Source: Brachybacterium subflavum (lineage in GTDB: Bacteria; Actinomycetota; Actinomycetes; Actinomycetales; Dermabacteraceae). From it: 64,000 nt of DNA. Location of the stretch: positions 372,001-436,000 of the forward strand of contig NZ_VIGP01000003.1 of the NCBI RefSeq assembly GCF_009299795.1, in the 5' to 3' direction. The translations under genes and the position numbers were made by a program. The notes beneath the pieces are model-generated. The model did not search any database, was not told the origin of the DNA, and saw nothing but the letters and a program-made list of their open reading frames with translations. Position 1 is the stretch's first letter; each line of letters opens with the position of its first letter. Shown in pieces: positions 25,580-34,682 of the stretch.

Positions 25580-26296
25580 TCAGTCGCGCTCGAGGATCCT
25601 CTCGAGGTGCGGCCACACGTCGAGCAGGCTCTCACCCTCCAGGTGCACGTCGGAGACCTCGACGAGCGCGGGCTTGCCGCGGAAGGCGATGCCGATGCCG
25701 GCGGCGCGCACCATGGGCGCGTCGTTCGCGCCGTCGCCGACGGCGACCGTCCGCTCGATCGGGACGCCGTGGCGGGCCGCGAGCTCCTCGAGGGTGCGGC
25801 GCTTGGTCTGCGCGTCGACGATCGGCCCGCTCACCCGCCCGGTGAGGCGGCCGTCCCGGATCTCGAAGCGGTTCGCGAGCACGTGGTCGATCCCGGCCGA
25901 CGCGGCGAGCTCGTCGATCGCCTCGTGGAATCCGCCGGAGACCAGCGCCGTCACCACGCCGGCCGCACGCGCACGCTCCACCAGCTCGAGCGCGCCGGGG
26001 GTGGGCACGAGCGCGGCGCGCACCTCGGCGAGCACGCTCACGGGGAGCCCCGCGAGCGTCGCGACCCGCGCGTGCAGGGACTGCGTGAAGTCCATCTCGC
26101 CGCGCATCGCGCGCGTGGTGACCTCCTCGACCTGCTCGCGGGTGCCCGCATGCTCTGCCACCAGCTCGATGACCTCCTGGGTGAGGAAGGTCGAGTCGAC
26201 GTCGCTGACCAGCAGCCCCCGCGCGGGGGCGTGGTGAACAGGACCGTGGTCAGCGGGGGCCGACGGGGTCGCGGGGATCTCGGGGGACTGGTGCAA
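25580..26296 (-). CDS. serB: Phosphoserine phosphatase
   Basis: This 238-residue HAD enzyme performs the last step of serine synthesis. The nucleophile motif is LLVSDVDSTFLTQE near residues 28-41 (DxDST), followed by VSGGFHEAID near 120 and VAVGDGANDAPMV near 190. There is no N-terminal ACT domain. The start is an unusual TTG at 26296 preceded by GAGGAGAG; no ATG or GTG lies between it and the catalytic motif. Confidence 0.88.
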   Translation of the reverse strand: MHQSPEIPATPSAPADHGPVHHAPARGLLVSDVDSTFLTQEVIELVAEHAGTREQVEEVTTRAMRGEMDFTQSLHARVATLAGLPVSVLAEVRAALVPTPGALELVERARAAGVVTALVSGGFHEAIDELAASAGIDHVLANRFEIRDGRLTGRVSGPIVDAQTKRRTLEELAARHGVPIERTVAVGDGANDAPMVRAAGIGIAFRGKPALVEVSDVHLEGESLLDVWPHLERILERD

Positions 26297-26378
26297 CGCT
26301 CTCCTCGGTCTCGTCGGACTCGGTCCCGTCGGCCGCCCGATGCCTCCCCGACAGCTGCTCAGCGCGACCGGCCGGGGA

Positions 26379-27617
26379 TCACGACGGGGTGATGACGACT
26401 CCCTTGCCGATCACGGTGAGACCGGACTCGGTGACGTGGAAGCCGCGGGCGCGGTCCTTCTCGGCGTCCAGCCCGATCTGCGTGCGGGGCGGGATCACCA
26501 CATTCTTGTCGATGATCGCCCGGTGCACCTGGCAGTGCCTGCCCACCGAGACGCCGTCCATGAGCACGGAGTCCGAAACGCTCGACCACGAGTGCAGGCG
26601 CACCCCGGGGGAGAGCACCGAGTTCGAGACCTGCGCACCGGAGACCACCACCCCGGGCGAGACGATCGAGTCGACGGCCGAGCCCACGCGGCCCGGCCCG
26701 GCGTGCACGAACTTGGCCGGCGGCACGTTGCGCGTGCCCGCGAAGGTCGCCCACTTCTCGTTGTAGAGGTTGAAGACGGGGTGGATCGAGATGAGGTCCA
26801 TGTGGGCCTCGTAGAAGGCGTCGAGCGTGCCGACATCGCGCCAGTAGTCGCGATCGCGGTCGGTCGAGCCGGGCACGTCGTTGCGGATGAAGTCGTAGAC
26901 CCCCGCCTCGCCCTGGTCGACGAAGTAGGGGACGATGTCCCCGCCCATGTCATGGGCCGAATCGGGGTTCTCCGCGTCCTCGGTCACGGCCTCGACGAGG
27001 GCGTCGGCCGAGAAGACGTAGTTGCCCATGGAGGCCAGGACCTGGCTGGGGTCGTCGGCGAGCCCCGCGGTCTCCTTCGGCTTCTCGACGAAGCGGGAGA
27101 TCACCTCGGGCGAGGCGGGATCGGTCTCGATCACCCCGAACTGGTCCGACTCCTCGAGGGGCTGGCGGATCGCGGCAACGGTGCAGGCCTTCCCGGAGGC
27201 GATGTGGGCATCGACCATCTGCGAGAAGTCCATGCGGTACACGTGGTCCGCGCCGACGACCACCACATAGTCCGGCTTCTCCTCCTCGATGAGGTTCAGG
27301 GACTGGTAGATCGCGTCGGCGCTGCCGCGGTACCAGTGCTTGCCCATGCGCTGCTGGGCGGGCACCGGCGCCACGTAGTTCCCCAGCAGGGAGCTCATCC
27401 GCCAGGTCGAGGCGATGTGCTTGTCGAGCGAATGCGACTTGTACTGGGTGAGCACGACGATGCGCAGGTACCCGGAGTTGACGATGTTGGACAGGGCGAA
27501 ATCGATGAGCCGGTAGATGCCCCCGAACGGGACGGCCGGCTTCGCACGATCGAGGGTCAGCGGCATCAGCCGCTTGCCCTCGCCCCCGGCAAGAACGATG
27601 GCGAGCACGGTAGACAT
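26379..27617 (-). CDS. glgC: Glucose-1-phosphate adenylyltransferase
   Basis: This 412-residue enzyme makes ADP-glucose, the donor for glycogen and for GlgM-type maltose-1-phosphate synthesis. Motifs are [20 protein letters not shown] near residues 9-28, [15 protein letters not shown] near 30, and the substrate site [10 protein letters not shown] near 100. The C-terminal part has the left-handed beta-helix pattern ([17 protein letters not shown]). The ATG at 27617 is six bases from a TATGCT element and has no Shine-Dalgarno, so the mRNA is probably leaderless. It is divergent from glgA. Confidence 0.95.
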   Translation of the reverse strand: MSTVLAIVLAGGEGKRLMPLTLDRAKPAVPFGGIYRLIDFALSNIVNSGYLRIVVLTQYKSHSLDKHIASTWRMSSLLGNYVAPVPAQQRMGKHWYRGSADAIYQSLNLIEEEKPDYVVVVGADHVYRMDFSQMVDAHIASGKACTVAAIRQPLEESDQFGVIETDPASPEVISRFVEKPKETAGLADDPSQVLASMGNYVFSADALVEAVTEDAENPDSAHDMGGDIVPYFVDQGEAGVYDFIRNDVPGSTDRDRDYWRDVGTLDAFYEAHMDLISIHPVFNLYNEKWATFAGTRNVPPAKFVHAGPGRVGSAVDSIVSPGVVVSGAQVSNSVLSPGVRLHSWSSVSDSVLMDGVSVGRHCQVHRAIIDKNVVIPPRTQIGLDAEKDRARGFHVTESGLTVIGKGVVITPS

Positions 27618-27623
27618 GAACCG

Positions 27624-27629
27624 AGCATA
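27624..27629 (-). promoter_or_regulatory. -10 element for a leaderless glgC transcript
   Basis: On the minus strand TATGCT is followed by six bases and then the glgC ATG, matching the leaderless spacing seen at other genes here. Confidence 0.55.
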
Positions 27630-27748
27630 ATGCCCATGTGGGGGCACTCACACACCGGACCGCAGATCGTCCCGTCGTCCCCGGGCGACACGCCCCACGG
27701 ACCACCACGCCCCGCAGCCCACCCCGCCCCGCAGACCAGGAGGAGCCC

Positions 27749-28951
27749 ATGCGCGTCGACCTGTTGACCAAGGAGTACCCGCCGGAGATCTACGGGGGAG
27801 CGGGCGTGCACGCCGCCGAGCTGACCCGGGTGCTGCGCGAGCACGTCGAGGTCCAGGTGCGCTGCTTCGGCGCGCCCCGCGAGGAGGCGGACACCACGGC
27901 CTACGAGGCTCCCGCGGGCCTCGAGGGCGCGAACTCGGCGCTGCGCACCATGGGCACGGACCTGCCCATGGCCGCTGACTGCGCGGGCACCGACCTCGTG
28001 CACTCCCACACCTGGTACGCGAACTTCGCGGGGCACCTCGCCTCCCTGCTCCACGGCGTGCCGCACGTGCTGAGCGCCCACTCGTTGGAGCCGCTGCGCC
28101 CGTGGAAGGCCGAGCAGCTGGGCGGCGGCTACGCGCTGAGCTCCTTCGTCGAGCGCACCGCCTACGAGGGCGCCGCCGGCGTCATCGCAGTCTCCGCCGG
28201 CATGCGCGCCGACATCCTGCGCTCCTACCCGAGCGTCGATCCCGCGAAGGTGCACGTCGTGCACAACGGGATCGACATCGACACCTGGCAGCCGAACCCC
28301 TCGACCGACGCCCTGACCTCCCGGGGGATCGACCCCGACGCCCCGATGATCGTGTTCGTGGGCCGGATCACCCGTCAGAAGGGACTGCCCTATTTCCTGC
28401 GCGCGGTGCGGGAGCTGCCGCCGGAGGCCCAGGTCGTGCTGTGCGCGGGCGCTCCCGACACCCCGGAGATCGCCGCCGAGGTCGACTCCCTGGTCTCCGA
28501 GCTGCAGTCCACGCGCGAGGGCGTGCACCTGATCTCGGAGATGCTCCCGCGCGGCGAGCTCACCCAGATCCTCAGCCACGCGACCACCTTCGTGTGCCCG
28601 AGCATCTACGAGCCGCTGGGCATCGTGAACCTCGAGGCGATGGCGTGCGGTATCCCGGTGGTCGCGAGCGCGACGGGCGGCATCCCCGAGGTCGTTCTCG
28701 ACGGGGAGACCGGGTACCTGGTGCCCCTCGAGCAGGCGCAGGACGGCACCGGGACCCCGCTCGACCCCGAGCGCTTCGTCGCGGATCTGGCGGGCGCCCT
28801 CACCCGCATGGTCGGCGACCCCGAGCGCGCCCGGCAGATGGGTGCGGCCTCGCGTCGCCGCGCCGCCGAGCACTTCTCCTGGACGGCGATCGCCGAGCGC
28901 ACGCTCGAGGTCTACGAGACGGTGCGGCAGGAGCACGCGGCACGGAGCTGA
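27749..28951 (+). CDS. glgA: GT4-type glycogen synthase / maltose-1-phosphate synthase
   Basis: This 400-residue glycosyltransferase uses ADP-glucose. It starts MRVDLLTKEYPPEIYGGAGV and has the GT4 acceptor and donor motifs HSHTWYANFAGH near residue 84 and PSIYEPLGIVNLEAMACG near 288. The actinobacterial form was first named glycogen synthase. In mycobacteria it makes maltose 1-phosphate for the GlgE pathway, so GlgM is an equally good name. The ATG at 27749 follows a strong AGGAGGAG. It is divergent from glgC, its ADP-glucose supplier. Confidence 0.92.
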   Translation: MRVDLLTKEYPPEIYGGAGVHAAELTRVLREHVEVQVRCFGAPREEADTTAYEAPAGLEGANSALRTMGTDLPMAADCAGTDLVHSHTWYANFAGHLASLLHGVPHVLSAHSLEPLRPWKAEQLGGGYALSSFVERTAYEGAAGVIAVSAGMRADILRSYPSVDPAKVHVVHNGIDIDTWQPNPSTDALTSRGIDPDAPMIVFVGRITRQKGLPYFLRAVRELPPEAQVVLCAGAPDTPEIAAEVDSLVSELQSTREGVHLISEMLPRGELTQILSHATTFVCPSIYEPLGIVNLEAMACGIPVVASATGGIPEVVLDGETGYLVPLEQAQDGTGTPLDPERFVADLAGALTRMVGDPERARQMGAASRRRAAEHFSWTAIAERTLEVYETVRQEHAARS

Positions 28952-28976
28952 CCCGCCGCGCCCACCGGCCTGCGCG

Positions 28977-29783
28977 TCAGCCGAGCTCGTCGGCGATCAC
29001 GAGGCCGACGGTCTCGGTGAGCGCCTCGCGCGCCCCGTCGCGCAGATCGCGCAGCACCTCGCGGCGCTCGGTCTCCTCGCCGAGGCCGCGGGTGAGCGCG
29101 GATCCGGTGTCGAGCTCCTGGTCGGCCAGCAGCAGGGTGCGCGCGGCGAGCGTCAGCAGATGCTCCGCCGCGGGGCCGACGTGCCGCGGCAGGGGCACGG
29201 AGGTCCAGGTCGCCGGCAGCGCCTGCAGCCCGATCGCCTCCTCGGGGACGAGGTCGAGCTCGACGGTGCCCGAGGCCGCGCGCTGCAGTGACCGCAGGAA
29301 CTGGTCCCGGGCCCCTCCGCTGCTGGGCACCGGTGCGGGGGCGCCGCCGCGCGCGGGAATCCGCCGCCAGGAGACGAGGGTCCCGCTGGTGCCGTCCGGT
29401 CCGAGCGCATCGGTGAGCGGGACGAGCGTGTGGTCGGCCATCCCGGCCGCGCTCACGACGATCGCCTGCTCGGCCTCGAGAGCGGAGGCGACGGCCTCGG
29501 GCGGGCCGACGAGCCCCGCGATGCGTCCCGCGACCGGGAGCACGAGGTGGACCTGCGCGAGCGGCAGGCGGCGCAGAGACGTCATCCAGTCGAAGAGGTC
29601 CTCGCCGCCCCCGGTCGTCTGCCGGTGCCCGCTGCCCTGGGACAGCACCGCCGCGTCGTCGGGGCCGATGTCCCCGCGCAGATAGGCGGCGGTCCACAGC
29701 ACGAGCGCCGCGGCGCGGGGCAGGGCGAGGGCGTCGGGATCGGGGCGTGCGCCGGTCTCGTCGTGCTCGGGCAGGGAGCTCAT
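28977..29783 (-). CDS. Conserved hypothetical protein coupled to an RNB ribonuclease
   Basis: This 268-residue protein has no domain I recognise. It is Ala-, Leu- and Glu-rich with no membrane segment or signal peptide, so it is probably cytoplasmic. Phrases such as WTAAYLRGDIGPDDA and QVHLVLPVAGRIAGLVGPPEAV suggest a mixed alpha/beta fold. Its start overlaps the ribonuclease stop by four bases, so the two are translated together and may act together. It converges with glgA. Confidence 0.55.
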   Translation of the reverse strand: MSSLPEHDETGARPDPDALALPRAAALVLWTAAYLRGDIGPDDAAVLSQGSGHRQTTGGGEDLFDWMTSLRRLPLAQVHLVLPVAGRIAGLVGPPEAVASALEAEQAIVVSAAGMADHTLVPLTDALGPDGTSGTLVSWRRIPARGGAPAPVPSSGGARDQFLRSLQRAASGTVELDLVPEEAIGLQALPATWTSVPLPRHVGPAAEHLLTLAARTLLLADQELDTGSALTRGLGEETERREVLRDLRDGAREALTETVGLVIADELG

Positions 29784-31312
29784 GACGCGGACTCCTCGTC
29801 GGGCCCGGCCCCGACGGGCACGAACCGCGCGCCCGCTCCTGCCACGTCGACCGCCTCGAGCCGGACGCGCAGCGCGCCGCCGAGCTCGCCGTCGGCCTCG
29901 ACCCAGGCCGTGACGGGCGGATCCAGCAGCTGCACCTCGACGCGGACCGGGGACGCCCCGTCGTCCCTCTTCGCGTCGTCCTTCTTCTCGCCCCCGCGAC
30001 GGTCGATGATCGTCCCCTCGAAGGTCTCGCCGACGAGCCCGGCGAGCGCGGTGCGCTCGACGAGGTCCAGGGCACGGCGCTCGAGGCTGCCTGCGACCGA
30101 CCCCGTGTTCTGCATGATCTCGGGGATCAGGGGGAGCGCCTCCGCGAGCGCGGGCGGCACGTCCTCGCCGCGCGCGTGATGCAGGCAGGTCAGCAGCACG
30201 AAGCGGTCGACGAGCCGACGCAGGGGCGCGGTCGCGTGGGCGTAGGGCGCGCCGAGCGCCGCCTGCTCGACGTCCTCCGGGAGCTCATCGGCGTGGGTGA
30301 AGGCCGCGTAGGCGGCGCCCCGGAACAGCGACGCGGCCTGGTTGAGCAGGGCGAGATGGCGGGGATCGTGCCAGTCCAGGGTGCGCAGGAAGGCGCCGTA
30401 GTCGAGGTCCTCGGACCAGGGGACACCGAGGGCCGTGGCCTGCCGGCGGAAGCGCTCGACGTTCTCCTCGGCGGCGGGCGGCATCGTGCGCAGGATGCCT
30501 GCGCCCCCGCGGATCATGAGATCGGCCGCGGCCATGCCGGTCATGAGCGAGATCTGCGCGTTCGCGTCCTCGATGGGGAGAATGCTGCGCCAGGTCAGGC
30601 GCACGCGGTCCCCGTCGGCCTCGACGTCCTGCTCGGGGATGTTGAGGCTCGCGCCGCCGCGCTCGGCCTCCTTCCGGGTGCGCAGGGCGCCGATCTCCTG
30701 GAGCAGGAGCATCATCGGGTGGCCGTCCCCGGCGTCGATCCCGTCCTGCACGGCGTCGTAGGCGAGCTTCTCGCGCGAGCGGACGACCGCCCGGCCCAGC
30801 GACGTCGCCGTGACCGTGCCGCGCCCATCCAGGCGCAGGTCCCACACGAACGCGGGGGCCGGCTGGCCCGGCAGCAGCGAGGCCGCGCCCTCGGAGATCG
30901 CCGTGGGATGCAGGGGGATCCTGCGGTCGGGGAGGTAGACGGTCTCGCCGCGACGGCGGGCCTCGGCGTCGAGCACGGAGCCCAGGGGGACGAACAGGGG
31001 CACGTCGGCGATCGCGTAGCGCACCCGATAGCCGTCCTCCGTGCGCTCGAGGTGCATGGCCTGGTCGAGATCGGTCGAGGTCACCGGGTCGAGCGTCACG
31101 AAGGGGACGTCGGTCGCGTCCTCGTGGGCGTCGGCGCCCTCGCGCCAGGCGCCGGCCGCCGCCTCGACGGCCGCGAGCACCTCGGCGGGGAACTCGGCGC
31201 TCGGCGCGCCGTCGGCCGCGGCGTCGGCGAGCAGCGCGTCGATCGCGGCGGCGATCTCCGAGGCGGCGACGGAGCCCTTCGGGGCGCGCAGGGACACGGG
31301 ACGGTGGGGCAC
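29780..31312 (-). CDS. RNB-domain 3'-5' exoribonuclease
   Basis: This 510-residue protein carries the RNase II/R catalytic domain. The metal-binding motif is FVTLDPVTSTDLDQAMHLE near residues 71-89, followed by YAIADVPLFV and ETVYLPDRRIPLHPTAISEG (near 124-143). The strand and Arg motif AHATAPLRRLVDRFVLL is near 356. It lacks the two cold-shock domains and the obvious S1 domain of RNase R; a short C-terminal beta-rich tail with a Lys/Asp-rich insert (EKKDDAKRDDG) takes their place. The start is a GTG with AGGAGG eight bases upstream. Confidence 0.85.
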   Translation of the reverse strand: MPHRPVSLRAPKGSVAASEIAAAIDALLADAAADGAPSAEFPAEVLAAVEAAAGAWREGADAHEDATDVPFVTLDPVTSTDLDQAMHLERTEDGYRVRYAIADVPLFVPLGSVLDAEARRRGETVYLPDRRIPLHPTAISEGAASLLPGQPAPAFVWDLRLDGRGTVTATSLGRAVVRSREKLAYDAVQDGIDAGDGHPMMLLLQEIGALRTRKEAERGGASLNIPEQDVEADGDRVRLTWRSILPIEDANAQISLMTGMAAADLMIRGGAGILRTMPPAAEENVERFRRQATALGVPWSEDLDYGAFLRTLDWHDPRHLALLNQAASLFRGAAYAAFTHADELPEDVEQAALGAPYAHATAPLRRLVDRFVLLTCLHHARGEDVPPALAEALPLIPEIMQNTGSVAGSLERRALDLVERTALAGLVGETFEGTIIDRRGGEKKDDAKRDDGASPVRVEVQLLDPPVTAWVEADGELGGALRVRLEAVDVAGAGARFVPVGAGPDEESAS

Positions 31313-31332
31313 GGCGGCCTCCTGTTTCGCAG

Positions 31333-31352
31333 GGCCGGGATCGGGCCCGGCC
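31333..31352 (-). terminator. Hairpin after the dicarboxylate symporter gene
   Basis: GGCCGGG and CCCGGCC form a perfect 7-base-pair stem with a 6-base loop, three bases after the symporter stop codon. It separates that gene from the ribonuclease gene downstream. Confidence 0.55.
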
Positions 31353-31355
31353 AGT

Positions 31356-32750
31356 CTACGAGCGACCGCCCTCCTCGGCGACGACGTGCTGGGCGTCCTC
31401 CAGCTCGATCTCGTCGGCCGAGACGAAGGGGGCCCGGCCCGAGAGCACCTCGGTGACGCGCTCGCGGTCGATCGTCCTGGTGAGCGTGCCGATCACGACG
31501 GTCGCGATCGCGTTGCCCGCGAAGTTCGTGATCGCACGCGCCTCGGACATGAAGCGGTCGATGCCCACGATCACCGCGACGCCCGGCACGAGGTCCGCCC
31601 GGTGCGCCGCGAGCCCGCCTGCGAGCGTCGCGAGGCCCGCCCCGGAGACGCCCGCGGCACCCTTCGAGGCGATGATCATGAACACCAGCAGACCGATCTG
31701 CTGGGGGATCGTCATCGGCATCTTCATGGCGTCGGCCACGAAGATCGACGCCATGGTCAGGTAGATCGCGGTGCCGTCGAGGTTGAAGGAGTAGCCGGTG
31801 GGCACCACGATGCCGACGGTCGACTTCTTCACGCCCAGGTGCTCCATCTTCGCCATCAGCGTGGGCAGCGCGGACTCCGAGGAGCTCGTGGCGACGATGA
31901 GGATGAACTCCTGGACCAGGTACTTCAGCAGCGAGAACACGTTCACGCGCGCCACGGCGAACAGCACCAGGCCGAGGATGCCGACCACGAAGATGATGCA
32001 CGTGATGTAGAAGCCGATCATGAGCTTCACGAGCTCCCAGACGGCGCCGACGCCCGAGGAGCCCACCACGGCGGACATCGCCCCGAACGCACCGATCGGG
32101 GCGAGCCAGAGGATCATCATCAGCACGCGGAAGATGACGCGTCGCGCGATCTCGACGGCCTCGAGGGCCACCTCGGCGGTGCGCCCGCCCACGCCCTGGA
32201 CGCCGAAGCCCACGAGCAGCGCCACGAGCAGCGCCTGCAGCACGGAGCCCTCGGTGAGGGAGCTCGCGAGGGTCTCGGGGATGATCGAGGCGACGAAATC
32301 GGCGAGCCCGCCGGCCTCCTCCGCGTCCTTCACGTACTTGCTGACGTCGCCGTCCGTGGGGATCGTGAGCCCCTGCCCGGGCTGCAGGATGTTGCCGACG
32401 ACCAGTCCGATCGCGAGGGCGAACGTCGACATGACGAGAAAGTAGACGAGGGCGAGGACGCCGATGCGGCCGACCGTCGCCGCACTGCGCACCGAGCCGA
32501 TCCCCAGCACGATCGTGCAGAAGATGATCGGCGCGATCATCATCTTGATCAGGGAGACGAAGAGGTCGCCGAGGATCTTGAACGAGGCGGCCGTCTCCGG
32601 CGCGACGAGACCGAACCCGATGCCCGCGAGCACCGCGACGATCACGGCGATGTAGAGGAAGTGCGGGCTGATCCGTCGGCGCTTCGGAGCCGACGACTCC
32701 TGGCGCGGCATCGGGGCCGACGGGTCGGCGGCCGGGTCGGGATGTGCCAT
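31356..32750 (-). CDS. Dicarboxylate/amino acid:cation symporter (DctA/GltP family)
   Basis: This 464-residue membrane carrier imports C4-dicarboxylates or acidic amino acids with protons or sodium. The signature features are KMMIAPIIFCTIVLGIGS near residue 64, the serine-rich re-entrant loop ATSSSESALPTLMAKME near 297 and GYSFNLDGTAIYLTMASIF near 327. ASKGAAGVSGAGLATLA near 363 is the second hairpin loop. Substrate choice cannot be settled. The ATG at 32750 has AAGGAG eight bases upstream. Confidence 0.88.
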   Translation of the reverse strand: MAHPDPAADPSAPMPRQESSAPKRRRISPHFLYIAVIVAVLAGIGFGLVAPETAASFKILGDLFVSLIKMMIAPIIFCTIVLGIGSVRSAATVGRIGVLALVYFLVMSTFALAIGLVVGNILQPGQGLTIPTDGDVSKYVKDAEEAGGLADFVASIIPETLASSLTEGSVLQALLVALLVGFGVQGVGGRTAEVALEAVEIARRVIFRVLMMILWLAPIGAFGAMSAVVGSSGVGAVWELVKLMIGFYITCIIFVVGILGLVLFAVARVNVFSLLKYLVQEFILIVATSSSESALPTLMAKMEHLGVKKSTVGIVVPTGYSFNLDGTAIYLTMASIFVADAMKMPMTIPQQIGLLVFMIIASKGAAGVSGAGLATLAGGLAAHRADLVPGVAVIVGIDRFMSEARAITNFAGNAIATVVIGTLTRTIDRERVTEVLSGRAPFVSADEIELEDAQHVVAEEGGRS

Positions 32751-32833
32751 GGTGGCGCTCCTTCGCGTCGAGGGGGTGGGAGGGGAGAAGATCGAGGGGA
32801 TCGGCGTCGCACGCGGCGTCCGCGACCCCGGGC

Positions 32834-32839
32834 ACCCTA
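32834..32839 (-). promoter_or_regulatory. -10 element for the dicarboxylate symporter
   Basis: On the minus strand TAGGGT would start a transcript near 32827, leaving a leader of about 77 bases before the symporter ATG. Motif only. Confidence 0.35.
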
Positions 32840-32945
32840 CCGTCCCCCTCACCGGGGCGAGCGGGTTCTCCGGAGATCGGGCAGGCGGTCGGGCTCGCGT
32901 GCGGGCCGGGTCGGGTCGCTGCACGGGAGTCGACTCCGGAGCCGA

Positions 32946-32951
32946 TAGGCT
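32946..32951 (+). promoter_or_regulatory. -10 element for a leaderless ABC ATPase transcript
   Basis: TAGGCT lies seven bases before the ATG at 32959 and there is no Shine-Dalgarno in between. Confidence 0.5.
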
Positions 32952-32958
32952 TTCAGCC

Positions 32959-33750
32959 ATGTCCGAGGCAGCTGCACTCACCGATGTCGTCGTCCGCCGT
33001 GGCGGAAGGAACCTGCTGGACGGGCTCACCGTCAGCATCGGGGAGGGCGAGCGCTGGGTGGTGCTGGGCCCCAACGGGGCCGGCAAGTCGACGATGATCC
33101 GCCTGCTCGCCTCCCGCATGCACCCCACCTCCGGCACGGTCGAACTGCTCGCCGAGCGCCTGGGCAGGATCGACGTCTTCGAACTGCGCCCCCTCATCGG
33201 CCTCGCGAGCCAGGAGCTCGCCGACACCGTCCCCGGGCACGAGAAGGTGCTCGACGTGGTGGTCACCGCCGGCTACGGGGTCGTCGGCCGCTGGCGCGAG
33301 GAGTACGAGGACCTCGACCTCGACCGCGCACGCATGCTGCTCCACGCCTTCGGCGTCCTCGACCTCCAGGGCCGCGCCTTCGGCACCCTCTCCACGGGGG
33401 AGCGCAAGCGCGTGCTCTCGGCGCGCGCTCTCATGACCGACCCCGAGCTGCTGCTCCTGGACGAGCCCGCCTCGGGTCTGGACCTGGGCGGCCGCGAGGA
33501 GCTCGTGCGGAACCTCGCGCGCCTCGCGAAGGATCCGGCGACCCCCGTGACCGTGCTGGTCACCCATCATGTCGAGGAGATCCCGCCCGGGTACACGCAC
33601 GCCCTGCTGCTGCGCGACGGGAAGGCGGTCGCCGCCGGCCCGATCGACGAGACCCTCACCTCGCAGAACCTCACGCGCACCTTCGGGCTGCCGCTGGTGG
33701 TCGAGCGCCACGGCGAGCGCTTCAGCGCCCGCTCCGTGCAGCTGGACTGA
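32959..33750 (+). CDS. Stand-alone ABC transporter ATP-binding protein
   Basis: This 263-residue ATPase has Walker A VLGPNGAGKSTMIRLL near residue 34, the signature loop LSTGERKRVLSARAL near 140, Walker B LLLLDEPASGLD near 160 and the switch VTHHVEEIP near 197. No permease or binding-protein gene is adjacent; the next gene is an RNA methyltransferase starting one base after the stop. It resembles stand-alone ATPases of the ModF/YlmA type found next to SpoU methyltransferases in actinomycetes. Its partner is unknown. Confidence 0.85.
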   Translation: MSEAAALTDVVVRRGGRNLLDGLTVSIGEGERWVVLGPNGAGKSTMIRLLASRMHPTSGTVELLAERLGRIDVFELRPLIGLASQELADTVPGHEKVLDVVVTAGYGVVGRWREEYEDLDLDRARMLLHAFGVLDLQGRAFGTLSTGERKRVLSARALMTDPELLLLDEPASGLDLGGREELVRNLARLAKDPATPVTVLVTHHVEEIPPGYTHALLLRDGKAVAAGPIDETLTSQNLTRTFGLPLVVERHGERFSARSVQLD

Positions 33751-33751
33751 G

Positions 33752-34654
33752 ATGGGAGCACCGGCACCGGAGGGCCCCGGGACCACTGAGGCCCCCGGCC
33801 CGCAGATCGTCCCGATCACGACGCTCACGGACCCGCGGCTCGACGACTACCTGCGCATGACCGACGTGCGGCTGCGCACGAGCATGGAGGTCGAGCGCGG
33901 ACTGTTCATGGCGGAGAGCTTCCACGTGATCGAGCGCGCGATGGACGCCGGCTGCGTCCCGCGCTCCTTCCTCATGTCCTCCCGCTGGGTGGACCAGTTC
34001 GCGCCCCTGTTCACGCGCTTCCCCGAGGTGCCCGTGTTCGTGGGCGAGGAGTCCCTCCTCGAGTCCCTCACGGGGTTCCACCTGCATCGCGGAGCGCTCG
34101 CGGCCATGCAGCGGCCCGTGCTGCCGACCGCCGCGGAGCTGCTGCGCACGGCGCACACGGTCGCGGTGCTCGAGAACATCGTGGACCACACGAACGTGGG
34201 CGCCATGTTCCGCTCGGCCGCCGCGCTCGACGTCGACGCCGTGCTCGTCACCCCGCGGTGCGCGGATCCCCTGTACCGCCGCTCCCTCCGCGTCTCGATG
34301 GGCACCGTCTTCCAGGTGCCGTGGACGCGGCTCGGCGCCTGGCCGCACGCGCCGCATCCTCCGGGCGAGGACACGGCGCACGACGGCGTGGACCTGCTGC
34401 ACGACGCCGGCTTCGACGTGCTCGCCCTCGCTCTCACCGAGCAGGCCACGGCGCTCGACGAGGTGGACCTGGGGGCGGGCCGCAAGGTCGCGCTCGTCCT
34501 CGGCGCCGAGGGCCACGGTCTCGAGCCGTCCACCCTGCAGGCGGTCGACGAGCACGTGGTCATCCCCATGAGCGGCGCGGTCGACTCCCTCAACGTCGCC
34601 GCCGCGAGCGCCGTGGTGTTCTGGCAGCGACGGGCGGCCGTCAGGGCGGGCTGA
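33752..34654 (+). CDS. TrmH/SpoU-family RNA 2'-O-methyltransferase
   Basis: This 300-residue protein belongs to the knotted SPOUT family that methylates ribose in tRNA or rRNA. Motif 1 is VLENIVDHTNVGAMFRSAAA (near residues 139-158), motif 2 LVLGAEGHGLEP near 248, and motif 3 IPMSGAVDSLNVAAASAV near 271. The N-terminal part resembles an L30e-like RNA-binding domain (ESFHVIERAMDAGC). An insert of about 20 residues (GAWPHAPHPPGEDTAHDG) lies in the middle. The exact target is unknown. Confidence 0.88.
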   Translation: MGAPAPEGPGTTEAPGPQIVPITTLTDPRLDDYLRMTDVRLRTSMEVERGLFMAESFHVIERAMDAGCVPRSFLMSSRWVDQFAPLFTRFPEVPVFVGEESLLESLTGFHLHRGALAAMQRPVLPTAAELLRTAHTVAVLENIVDHTNVGAMFRSAAALDVDAVLVTPRCADPLYRRSLRVSMGTVFQVPWTRLGAWPHAPHPPGEDTAHDGVDLLHDAGFDVLALALTEQATALDEVDLGAGRKVALVLGAEGHGLEPSTLQAVDEHVVIPMSGAVDSLNVAAASAVVFWQRRAAVRAG

Positions 34655-34682
34655 GGCCCTCGTTCGACCCGCTTCCCGCTGT